A program made the translations under genes and the position numbers. Below, piece by piece: positions 6,316-12,094 of a DNA stretch of 12,137 nt. The number at the start of each line of letters is the position of its first letter. The stretch's first letter is position 1. Origin of the DNA: an uncultured Clostridia bacterium (GTDB lineage Bacteria; Bacillota; Clostridia; Oscillospirales; Oscillospiraceae); assembly GCA_946006895.1 (NCBI GenBank), contig CAMFZO010000023.1, positions 1 to 12,137 on the forward strand. The letters run 5' to 3'. Below the pieces are notes generated by a model that was not told the origin of the DNA, did no database searches, and was given only the letters and a program-made list of their open reading frames with translations.

Positions 6316-6672
6316 ATGGATTATTCAATTATAATCATGCTTGTGGCGATGATCGCAATCTTCTATTTCATGATCATCCGTCCCGAGAAGAAAAAGAAAA
6401 AGGAAGAAGAAGCGCTCCGCAGTTCTCTCAAAGAGGGCGATAAGATCACGACCATCGGCGGCATCGTCGGCAAGATCGTTGATATGAAGGACGATAATAT
6501 CGTCATCGAGACCAGCATGGATCGCGTCCGCATGGAGCTGACCAAGTGGTCCGTGATGACCAACAATACGGCGCAGGAGGCCGCACAGAAGGCCCGTGCC
6601 GAAGCCCAGGCTGCCGCAAAAGAGCGCGCCGCAAAGAAAAAGGCTGAGAAGGAAGCCAAGAAAAAGAAGTAA
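6316..6672 (+). CDS. yajC: preprotein translocase subunit YajC
   Basis: A 118-residue protein with one N-terminal membrane helix (about residues 4-21, IIIMLVAMIAIFYFMII), then RPEKKKKK and the YajC core LKEGDKITTIGGIVGKI. The tail is a long Ala/Lys/Glu-rich, probably helical segment (about 85-118) ending in KKKK. YajC associates with SecDF at the membrane and is dispensable in E. coli. ATG 6316 follows a perfect AGGAGG (6304-6309). In-frame extension to 6160 would run back through the promoter into tgt and is rejected. The position after tgt matches the widespread queA-tgt-yajC order. secD/secF are not next to it. Confidence 0.95.
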   Translation: MDYSIIIMLVAMIAIFYFMIIRPEKKKKKEEEALRSSLKEGDKITTIGGIVGKIVDMKDDNIVIETSMDRVRMELTKWSVMTNNTAQEAAQKARAEAQAAAKERAAKKKAEKEAKKKK

Positions 6673-6685
6673 TCATCTATTCAAG

Positions 6686-6719
6686 AAGCGCACAACCTTG
6701 ATTGGTTGTGCGCTTTTTT
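6686..6719 (+). terminator. intrinsic terminator after yajC
   Basis: A perfect 12-bp stem, AAGCGCACAACC (6686-6697) with GGTTGTGCGCTT (6704-6715), has a TTGATT loop and continues into T residues up to 6719, 13 bases after the yajC stop. Confidence 0.95.
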
Positions 6720-6835
6720 CTGCATATAACGGACAAAGCGGCATAGGCTGTACAAAAGCGAAAACCGGTTTATCTTATCCTGCCAGAATGACTGCGCAGG
6801 GAGCAACAGACCGGTGTGATAGGGGAGGAGAGGCT

Positions 6836-7222
6836 ATGAAAAAAACACGGAAGCAAAGACCGGGGTTGTTCTGGCTCTTTGAGTTGGTCCTGGCGGCGGT
6901 GCTGACCTTAGGCGTCTGTTTAGCAGGGGCGAAGCTGATGCTGGCGCAGGTAGTGCCGGAAGAACGGGTGCAGCTTTTGGCCTGTATCGGCACGGGGCTT
7001 GTCTCGTTCCTGGTGTCTATGCTGACGGCGCTGCGGACAACACAGAAAAAATTTCTCTGGGCACTTCTGACTTCAGGCTGCTATCTGGCGGGGTTATTGC
7101 TGTCCAATCTGCTGTTTTTCGGCGAGGGGTTTGGGCAGATCATTCCCAATATCGCCGCGATCATGGGCGGCGGAATTTTGGGCGCTTTGCTGGGAGCGGG
7201 CAAACGCCGTAAAATTGCATAA
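6836..7222 (+). CDS. TIGR04086/YrzE-like four-helix membrane protein
   Basis: A 128-residue integral membrane protein with a basic start (MKKTRKQRPG) and four hydrophobic segments at about 11-35, 46-66, 73-94 and 102-121. The last is glycine-rich (IMGGGILGALLGAG) and the protein ends in KRRK. Length, topology and position beside yajC-tgt-queA fit the TIGR04086 (B. subtilis YrzE) family, whose function is unknown. ATG 6836 follows GGGGAGGAGAGG; an extension back to 6596 would run through the yajC terminator and is rejected. No convincing promoter is seen in 6720-6835, so expression may depend on read-through or a weak promoter. No terminator hairpin follows it. Confidence 0.75.
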   Translation: MKKTRKQRPGLFWLFELVLAAVLTLGVCLAGAKLMLAQVVPEERVQLLACIGTGLVSFLVSMLTALRTTQKKFLWALLTSGCYLAGLLLSNLLFFGEGFGQIIPNIAAIMGGGILGALLGAGKRRKIA

Positions 7223-7354
7223 ATCGGTTTTGGACAATTGCAGGAAATCTTGCAAAATGAAAATGCACCATATTTTGTGGCTTTATTCACGGGGCGGCAC
7301 AAGATAACGGAAAGACGTTGCAAAAGGGTTACAAGGCGAAACAATCGGTTACGT

Positions 7355-7396
7355 GGTTTACATAACGAAGTTTACATAATATATGTGCATAATAAA
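7355..7396. repeat. tandem dif-like (Xer) half-sites
   Basis: GTTTACATAA occurs twice in direct orientation (7356-7365 and 7370-7379), 14 bases apart; a third CATAA follows at 7388-7392. AGTTTACATAA (7369-7379) is the exact reverse complement of the XerD arm of the B. subtilis dif site (TTATGTAAACT), and the following TATAT matches five of six bases of its central region. The expected second arm, with TTAT at its inner end, is not recognisable at 7386-7396. A small palindrome, ACATA-ATA-TATGT (7374-7386), overlaps the repeat. It lies about 200 bases upstream of the tyrosine recombinase gene. It could be a dif-like recombination site or an operator. Confidence 0.5.
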
Positions 7397-7424
7397 CAAA
7401 TTTTTACAAAAACTCGAAAAAGTG

Positions 7425-7453
7425 TTGAAATTCAAGGTTTTTTGCGGTATAGT
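7425..7453 (+). promoter_or_regulatory. promoter for the tyrosine recombinase gene
   Basis: TTGAAA (7425-7430) and TATAGT (7448-7453) have 17-base spacing, 46 bases downstream of the second GTTTACATAA repeat. The start would be near 7460, leaving a long leader of about 115 bases. A GTAAC (inverse of the upstream GTTAC boxes) overlaps the -10 region at 7452-7456. Confidence 0.7.
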
Positions 7454-7574
7454 AACAGTCACAGCGGTTAAAAAATTGGTAGAAATAATATTTTTCGCAT
7501 AAATTGTGATTGCTTTTTTCCGCCACCACAATATGTAGGTTTTTGCCCGCGAGTATGTAAGGAGGAAGATACGG

Positions 7575-8459
7575 ATGGCGAATCTGGTTTCTGCTTATGA
7601 AAACTATCTCCTGAATATCAAGCACGCGTCCGCCAACACGGTTTCCTCCTATATGCGCGACATCCGTCAGTTCCAAGCCTATGTGTCCGATGTGGAGGAC
7701 CTCCCCGTTGAGGACTGCGACCGTGACTGCATCTGCCGCTACACCCGTCACTTGACCAACAATGGCAAATCTGCCGCCACTGTTGCCCGCTGCATTGCCT
7801 CCCTTAAGAGCTTTTACGCCTACTGCATCAGCGAGGGCTTTGTCTCTGAGAACCCGGTCCATGAAATCCCGCAGCAGAAGGCGGAGAAGAAGCTGCCACA
7901 GATCCTTACAGGCCGCGAGGTTGAACTGTTGCTGGAGCAGCCGAAGTGTACGGACCTGAAGGGATACCGTGACAAGGCGATGCTGGAGACTCTTTATGCT
8001 ACGGGTATGCGCGTCAGCGAGATGATCGCGCTGAATGTGTCGGATGTGAGCATTGCAGGTGCTTTTGTCAAGTGTGAGGGCCACGGAAAATTCCGTATCA
8101 TCCCGCTCTATCCCGCTGCGGTCAAGGCTCTGACGACCTACCTGACGGAGGTCCGTCCCAAGATGATCTCCAACCCTGAGGAGGAGTCCCTCTTTGTCAA
8201 CATCAACGGTGAACGCATGACCCGCCAGGGCTTCTGGAAGATCATCAAGCATTACCAGGAGACGGCGCAGATCAGCAAGGACATCACGCCCCACACGCTG
8301 CGCCACAGCTTTGCGGCGCACCTGCTGGAGAACGGCGCGGATCTTCATTCACTTCAGGAGATGCTGGGACACAGCGACATCTCCTCGACCCAGATCTATA
8401 CGCAGGTGGTCAAGCAAAATCTGAAGACTGTCTATAATAAGTCTCATCCGAGGGCATGA
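7575..8459 (+). CDS. XerC/XerD-type tyrosine recombinase
   Basis: A 294-residue protein of typical Xer length with an N-terminal SAM-like core-binding domain (about 1-85, starting LVSAYENYLLNIKHASANTV) and a C-terminal catalytic domain. All active-site residues are present: R146 (TGMRVSE), K172 (HGKFR), H240 and R243 (HTLRHSFAAHLLENGAD), H266 (LGHSDISST) and the nucleophile Y275 (QIYTQV). It should therefore cut and rejoin DNA. Xer enzymes resolve chromosome dimers at dif; close relatives act in plasmids and mobile elements. The sequence alone does not separate XerC, XerD or a lone recombinase. ATG 7575 is preceded by AGGAGG. No transposon ends, excisionase or phage genes are adjacent, which favours a housekeeping role. 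Confidence 0.92.
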   Translation: MANLVSAYENYLLNIKHASANTVSSYMRDIRQFQAYVSDVEDLPVEDCDRDCICRYTRHLTNNGKSAATVARCIASLKSFYAYCISEGFVSENPVHEIPQQKAEKKLPQILTGREVELLLEQPKCTDLKGYRDKAMLETLYATGMRVSEMIALNVSDVSIAGAFVKCEGHGKFRIIPLYPAAVKALTTYLTEVRPKMISNPEEESLFVNINGERMTRQGFWKIIKHYQETAQISKDITPHTLRHSFAAHLLENGADLHSLQEMLGHSDISSTQIYTQVVKQNLKTVYNKSHPRA

Positions 8460-8495
8460 TGGCTGGTGAAGATTTGCCGGCTGTTCATAAAAATG

Positions 8496-8523
8496 AGGAG
8501 CTGCTTCCGGCAGCTCCTTTTTT
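8496..8523. terminator. terminator between recombinase and minus-strand gene
   Basis: A 9-bp stem, AGGAGCTGC (8496-8504) with GCAGCTCCT (8510-8518), has loop TTCCG and then six T (8518-8523). On the minus strand the same stem is followed by CATTTTTAT, so it may serve the convergent gene as well. Confidence 0.88.
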
Positions 8524-8559
8524 ACGCGGTCATTCGCTTTGGCTTCCCGCCGGACAGCT

Positions 8560-9213
8560 TTACAGCTCCTCCAAAGCCTCATGCTCACACATCAGGCCGA
8601 AGACCGCTCTGCAGCCATGGGCTTCTGCAAGCTGCCGTTTGATGGTCAGTGTCCGCGCTGTGTCGTAATAGCGAACGACGCCGTTTTCCGCCTGATAGCA
8701 CAGGATCGCCGACGGAAGGACGCCGCGCTGGGTTTCACAGGTCAGCGGCATGACGCACAGCTGCGGGATCTCCTCCAGCACCCAGTTGCTTCCGTAGCGC
8801 TTTTCTGCGCGGCGGACGAGGTTCTCCCAGTGGTTACAGAGCCGCGCTGTCACGCAGACGGTGGCCTGCGGAAAGAGAGCGTGGTATTGCTCCGGCACCA
8901 CAAAGAGCTGCCCATGGTCTGCTTTGGCCTGCAGCCTTTCGATGATGGCCGCCCCGATGGGAGAGACGGGCTGCTCAAAATCCAGCATACAGCCGTTTTT
9001 TGCCAGGGCTGCCAGCTCCGTCAGTGCTTCTTCAGACGGCCCCTTTTCCGGCAGAATACGGTCGTCAATGACGATGAGGGCGTTTTCGATGCGCTCATCG
9101 GGCACCCGCGCAGAGCCGTCCTCCCGGAACCCAAAACCCAGTTGCGCCGGCAGCCCGGACAAATTGTTTACAAAATCTTTCCATTCCAGGGCCAAATAGC
9201 AGGGGATTGACAA
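8560..9213 (-). CDS. hypothetical protein (217 aa)
   Basis: I do not recognise a family. The protein is soluble-looking, with no signal peptide or membrane segment. It alternates hydrophobic strands and helices: ALIVIDDR (45-52), then CMLDFEQP (75-82), GQLFVVPEQ, ATVCVTA and a terminal AVFGLMCEHEALEEL. The spaced strands ending in acidic residues (DD, DFE, PE, CEHE) resemble a TIM-barrel or glycosidase-like layout, but that is a guess. The start is a TTG at 9211-9213, behind GGGAGG with 8-base spacing, a strong enough site to accept it. Its ribosome binding site and first codons overlap the -35 region of the oppositely directed yqeG promoter. It converges on the recombinase gene. A plus-strand frame over the same bases lacks any family features. 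Confidence 0.65.
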   Translation of the reverse strand: MSIPCYLALEWKDFVNNLSGLPAQLGFGFREDGSARVPDERIENALIVIDDRILPEKGPSEEALTELAALAKNGCMLDFEQPVSPIGAAIIERLQAKADHGQLFVVPEQYHALFPQATVCVTARLCNHWENLVRRAEKRYGSNWVLEEIPQLCVMPLTCETQRGVLPSAILCYQAENGVVRYYDTARTLTIKRQLAEAHGCRAVFGLMCEHEALEEL

Positions 9214-9242
9214 TAGACAAACCTCCCAAACGGTGGTATAAT
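9214..9242 (+). promoter_or_regulatory. promoter for the yqeG-led group
   Basis: TAGACA (9214-9219) and TATAAT (9237-9242) have 17-base spacing. A perfect TTGACA at 9207-9212 is 24 bases from the -10 box, too far. The promoter begins one base beyond the start codon of the minus-strand hypothetical gene and covers its ribosome binding site. Confidence 0.7.
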
Positions 9243-9270
9243 ACTGACATCAAATCTTTATGGGGTCGTT

Positions 9271-9780
9271 GTGACGAGTATGCTTTCATTTTTACCCGAT
9301 TACATTTTCCCGCGCCTGACGGATCTGTCCCCCGACTTTTTGCAGCAGCGCGGCATCGCCCTTTTGCTAATGGATTTTGATAACACCATGCTGCCCTATA
9401 CCACAAATGTTCCCTCGCAGGAGCTGCTGGACTGGCTGGAAAGGATGCAGGCCGGGGGGATCACCCTTTGCATCGTTTCTAACAGCCATAAGAAGCGCGT
9501 TCCGGCGTTTTCTGAAGCCTACGGTGTGGCCTGTGTCACCCGGGCGGCCAAACCGGGCACCCGCGGTATCCGGGAGGCAATGGAGCGTTTCGGCGCGAAG
9601 CAGTCGGAAACGGCCCTTGTGGGCGACCAGATCTATACCGACGTCCTTGGGGCAAAGCGAGCCGGCGTCACGGCCCTCATTGTAAAGTCTATACATAATC
9701 ACACCATTTGGCTGAAGCTGCGCCACCTGCTGGAGGTGCCGGTGCTGGCCATGGCGAGAAAAAGGAGAGTACAGCTTTGA
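9271..9780 (+). CDS. yqeG: YqeG family HAD IIIA-type phosphatase
   Basis: A 169-residue HAD hydrolase without a large cap domain. The four motifs are visible: MDFDNTM (nucleophile D35, acid D37), SNS (70-72), lysine K94 (AAKPG), and GDQIYTDVLGAKRAG (118-132, acids D119 and D124). The N-terminal LPDYIFPRLTDLSPDFLQQRGI is typical of YqeG. The family belongs with small phosphatases; physiological substrate unknown. The GTG at 9271 fits GGGG at about 9262 with 5-base spacing; ATG 9280 would lose three residues. The stop overlaps the start of the next gene (TTGA), indicating coupling. In B. subtilis yqeG lies beside yqeH and aroE; here it precedes a proline peptidase. Confidence 0.9.
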   Translation: MTSMLSFLPDYIFPRLTDLSPDFLQQRGIALLLMDFDNTMLPYTTNVPSQELLDWLERMQAGGITLCIVSNSHKKRVPAFSEAYGVACVTRAAKPGTRGIREAMERFGAKQSETALVGDQIYTDVLGAKRAGVTALIVKSIHNHTIWLKLRHLLEVPVLAMARKRRVQL

Positions 9781-10835
9781 AAAATTTGGAAAAATATCGC
9801 TCTGTTTTGACGGATGAGGTTCAGGGTTTGCTTCTGACCTCGCGCTACAGTCGTATGTACGCTGCGGAGTTCGACATTGCCGAGGGCTACGCCATTGTGA
9901 GCAAGGACGGTGCCCGGTATTTCACCGACAGCCGCTATATCGAATCGGCCCAGAACAATATCCATGACTTTGAGGTCATCGACTTCGGCCGGGACCTCTT
10001 TGGAGAGCTGAATCGGGCTATTGCCGACTTCGGCATCACGACCCTGGGCTTTGAGGAGGCATATCTGACCGTTGCGGAGCTGGACAGCTTCACCTCCAAG
10101 CTCAACGCGAAATTCCGCCCAGTGCAGGAGCGGATCAACGCTTTTCGCGCCTCCAAGGAGCCGTGGGAGCTGGAGCGGATGATAAAAGCTCAGGAGATCA
10201 CGGATCGCGCCTTTACGGAGGTCTGCGGCCGCGTCCGGGAGGGCATGACGGAAAAGGAGCTTGCGGCGGAGCTGATCTACTGCCTGTATAAAAACGGCGG
10301 CGAGGGCCTGTCCTTTGATCCCATCGTCGTTTCCGGCCCCAATACCAGTATGCCCCACGGCGTTCCCGGCGACCGGAAGCTGCAGAAGGGCGACTTCATC
10401 ACCATGGATTTCGGTGTGATCTATCAGGGCTACTGCTCCGACATGACCCGTACTGTGGCCCTGGGCTACGCGACGGAGGAGATGAAGCAGGTCTATCAGA
10501 CGGTCCTGGATGCCCAGCTTGCCGGTATCGCCGTCTCCAAGGCAGGAGTCAGCGGCAAGGCCGTGGACGCTGCTGCCCGCGATGTGATCGCCGCTGCCGG
10601 TTACGGTGACTTTTTTGGCCACGGCTACGGTCACAGCCTTGGCCTGGAGATTCACGAAAACCCCAACTGCAACCTCCGCAATGACGGCCCTATCCCGGAA
10701 AATGCCGTCTGTTCCGCCGAGCCGGGCATTTATCTCCCTGGAAAATTCGGCGTCCGCATCGAGGATGTTGTGATCTTTGAGGCCGACGGCTGCCGCGATA
10801 TTACAAAAAGTCCGAAAGATTTGCTGATTCTGTAA
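9777..10835 (+). CDS. M24B family Xaa-Pro aminopeptidase/dipeptidase
   Basis: A 352-residue metallopeptidase with an N-terminal creatinase-like domain (about 1-120) and a C-terminal pita-bread domain. The five metal ligands are present: D211 (MDFGV), D222 (CSDMTRT), H286 (GHGYGHSLGLEIHE), E315 (SAEPGIYL) and E329 (RIEDV). It should remove residues N-terminal to proline from peptides in the cytoplasm; length and context resemble YqhT/PepQ-like proteins that precede efp in Firmicutes. TTG 9777 overlaps the yqeG stop by four bases (TTGA), with AGGAG at 9763-9767. An in-frame extension to 9708 lies inside yqeG and is rejected. PepP versus PepQ specificity cannot be decided from sequence. Confidence 0.92.
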   Translation: MKNLEKYRSVLTDEVQGLLLTSRYSRMYAAEFDIAEGYAIVSKDGARYFTDSRYIESAQNNIHDFEVIDFGRDLFGELNRAIADFGITTLGFEEAYLTVAELDSFTSKLNAKFRPVQERINAFRASKEPWELERMIKAQEITDRAFTEVCGRVREGMTEKELAAELIYCLYKNGGEGLSFDPIVVSGPNTSMPHGVPGDRKLQKGDFITMDFGVIYQGYCSDMTRTVALGYATEEMKQVYQTVLDAQLAGIAVSKAGVSGKAVDAAARDVIAAAGYGDFFGHGYGHSLGLEIHENPNCNLRNDGPIPENAVCSAEPGIYLPGKFGVRIEDVVIFEADGCRDITKSPKDLLIL

Positions 10836-10853
10836 GGAAATTCGCAGAAACAC

Positions 10854-10882
10854 TTGCATTTTCCCAATGAATCGGTTAAAAT
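10854..10882 (+). promoter_or_regulatory. efp promoter
   Basis: TTGCAT (10854-10859) and TAAAAT (10877-10882) have 17-base spacing. The leader of about 57 bases contains TATTTTC (10893-10899) and GAAAATA (10927-10933), which can pair just before the AGGAGG site. No terminator separates the peptidase gene, so efp may also receive read-through. Confidence 0.65.
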
Positions 10883-10946
10883 AGTAAAGCGTTATTTTCT
10901 AATTGTATAAGTAATCCCTTGTGGGGGAAAATAGGAGGAGAAATAC

Positions 10947-11510
10947 ATGATTTCTGTCAGCGACTTTAGAAACGGCGTTACCTTTGATATGGACGGCAAG
11001 GTCATGCAAATCATCGAGTTCCAGCATGTCAAGCCCGGCAAGGGCGCTGCTTTCGTCCGCGTCAAGATGCGCAACGTCATTACCGGCGGCGTTACCGAGA
11101 CCACGTTCAACCCCAACGACAAATATCCCACCGCCTATATCGAGCGCCGCAAGATGGAGTATTCCTATCAGGACGGCAACCTCTATTATTTCATGGACGG
11201 TGAGACCTATGAGATGACGCCCGTTGAGGCCGACGTTCTGGACGACAGCTTCAAGTTTGTCAAGGAGAACGATACCTGCATGATCCTGTCCTATAAGGGC
11301 AGTGTCTTTGGCGTGGAAGCGCCCAACTTTGTTGACCTCGAGGTCACCAAGACCGAGCCGGGTCTGGCTGGCAACACCGCTACCAATACCCTCAAGCCCG
11401 CCACCGTGGAGACCGGCGCGGAGGTCAAGGTTCCTCTGTTTATTAACGAAGGCGACCGCATTTCCATCGACACGCGTACCGGCGAGTATCTTGGCCGCGC
11501 CAAGTCCTGA
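10947..11510 (+). CDS. efp: elongation factor P
   Basis: The 187-residue protein has the three beta-barrel domains of EF-P: a KOW-like N-terminal domain (ISVSDFRNGVTFDMDGKVMQ), a central OB domain, and a C-terminal OB domain with VKVPLFINEGDRISIDTRTGEYLGR, the family signature. EF-P binds between the P and E sites and relieves stalling at proline runs. The domain I loop tip is HVKPGKGAAF, with the modifiable lysine at K32, the same position carrying 5-aminopentanol in B. subtilis. No epmA/epmB modification genes are near. ATG 10947 follows AGGAGG (10933-10938). The next gene starts 27 bases after the stop with no terminator, so the two are co-transcribed. Confidence 0.98.
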   Translation: MISVSDFRNGVTFDMDGKVMQIIEFQHVKPGKGAAFVRVKMRNVITGGVTETTFNPNDKYPTAYIERRKMEYSYQDGNLYYFMDGETYEMTPVEADVLDDSFKFVKENDTCMILSYKGSVFGVEAPNFVDLEVTKTEPGLAGNTATNTLKPATVETGAEVKVPLFINEGDRISIDTRTGEYLGRAKS

Positions 11511-11537
11511 CCGGACGCACATGAAAGGAGAACGACC

Positions 11538-11999
11538 ATGACTCTCTCTGAAAAATCCGCCTATCTGAAGGGCCTGATGGACGGCCTGAACCTGAACAAG
11601 GAAACTGCCGAGGGCAAGATGATTGCCGGCATCGTGGACCTGCTGCAGGAAATGACCACCGCTGTCAGTGACTTGGAGGAGAACGCAATCGCTGTTTCTG
11701 ACGAGTTGGACGAGATCGAGGACGATCTGGATGCCATCGAGGAATTCCTGATGGACGACGAGGATGACGACGACTACGAAGATGACGATGAGTACGACGA
11801 TGACGAGTACAATTTCGCAGACGATGACGGTGAGGATTTTGATTATGATGATGAGGTCGTTTATCATGTGACCTGCCCGTCCTGCGGAAAAGAGCTGGAG
11901 CTGGATGAGGATACGATCTTAGAGGATTCCATCAACTGCCCGCAATGCGGTGAGCTTCTGGAGTTCGACTTCGACGAGGACGACGAAGAGGACGAATAA
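11538..11999 (+). CDS. CD1247-like acidic protein with C-terminal zinc ribbon
   Basis: A 153-residue protein. Residues 1-40 form the conserved-looking N-terminal part (SEKSAYLKGLMDGLNLN), resembling the CD1247 N-terminal domain annotated next to efp in clostridia, which I recall rather than can verify. Residues 45-71 look like an acidic coiled coil. Residues 73-106 are almost entirely Asp/Glu/Tyr. A zinc ribbon follows with C113-x2-C116 and C134-x2-C137 (CPSCG, CPQCG), and the end is again acidic (DEDDEEDE). Function unknown; the charge suggests binding to a basic partner such as a ribosomal protein, which is inference. ATG 11538 follows AAAGGAG (11524-11530). It shares the efp transcript and ends at a strong terminator. 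Confidence 0.75.
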   Translation: MTLSEKSAYLKGLMDGLNLNKETAEGKMIAGIVDLLQEMTTAVSDLEENAIAVSDELDEIEDDLDAIEEFLMDDEDDDDYEDDDEYDDDEYNFADDDGEDFDYDDEVVYHVTCPSCGKELELDEDTILEDSINCPQCGELLEFDFDEDDEEDE

Positions 12000-12004
12000 G
12001 CTGC

Positions 12005-12040
12005 AAAGCGCTGTGCCGACTGACGGCACAGCGCTTTTTT
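12005..12040 (+). terminator. intrinsic terminator of the efp unit
   Basis: A perfect 14-bp stem, AAAGCGCTGTGCCG (12005-12018) with CGGCACAGCGCTTT (12024-12037), has loop ACTGA and a T tract to 12040. It begins 5 bases after the stop of the zinc-ribbon gene. Confidence 0.95.
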
Positions 12041-12050
12041 GCACAAAGAA

Positions 12051-12068
12051 AACCACCGGCCGGTGGTT
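12051..12068. terminator. 18-base perfect palindrome, possible minus-strand terminator
   Basis: AACCACCGG followed directly by CCGGTGGTT is a perfect uninterrupted palindrome. Read on the minus strand it is followed by TTCTTTG, a T-rich stretch, so it could end a gene entering from the right. On the plus strand it has no T tract. It could also belong to the repeat that follows. Confidence 0.45.
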
Positions 12069-12094
12069 CCAAAAAGCATTCGCTATGCCGAGTC

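Larger units (their letters stand above)
7223..7574. other. 352-base AT-rich intergenic region before the recombinase gene
   Basis: No gene is supported here. It is clearly more AT-rich than its neighbours. It holds two GGTTAC boxes (7327-7336 GGTTACAAGG and 7347-7356 GGTTACGTGG, 20 bases apart), the tandem dif-like half-sites at 7355-7396, and the promoter at 7425-7453. A roughly 115-base leader follows, with a weak ATTGTG (7503-7508) / CACAAT (7527-7532) inverted repeat, and an AGGAGG ribosome binding site at 7560-7565. No terminator for the preceding membrane-protein gene is visible. Confidence 0.6.

Noticed and set aside
6596..6835. N-terminal extension of the four-helix membrane protein
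   Set aside because: It overlaps yajC and its terminator. The ATG at 6836 has a strong ribosome binding site and gives the family length.
7250..7276. Promoter TTGCAA...TATTTT
   Set aside because: The spacer is only 15 bases and the -10 box is poor; the promoter at 7425 is far better.
7223..7574. CRISPR array or small RNA gene in the AT-rich gap
   Set aside because: The repeats are too short (10 bases) and too few, with 14-base periodicity, and no terminator follows inside the gap.
8539..9210. Plus-strand 223-residue frame over the hypothetical gene
   Set aside because: It has no ribosome binding site of note and no family features, and it begins after a terminator. The minus strand has a GGGAGG site and an orderly alpha/beta pattern.
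9207..9242. TTGACA (9207) paired with TATAAT (9237)
   Set aside because: The 24-base spacer is too long; TAGACA at 9214 gives 17.
9699..10859. 386-residue minus-strand frame opposite the peptidase
   Set aside because: It overlaps a complete M24B enzyme with all metal ligands, and its composition is low in recognisable motifs.
10899..11867. 322-residue minus-strand frame opposite efp and the acidic gene
   Set aside because: It is a shadow. The Val/Ile-rich start is merely the complement of GAC/GAT aspartate codons.
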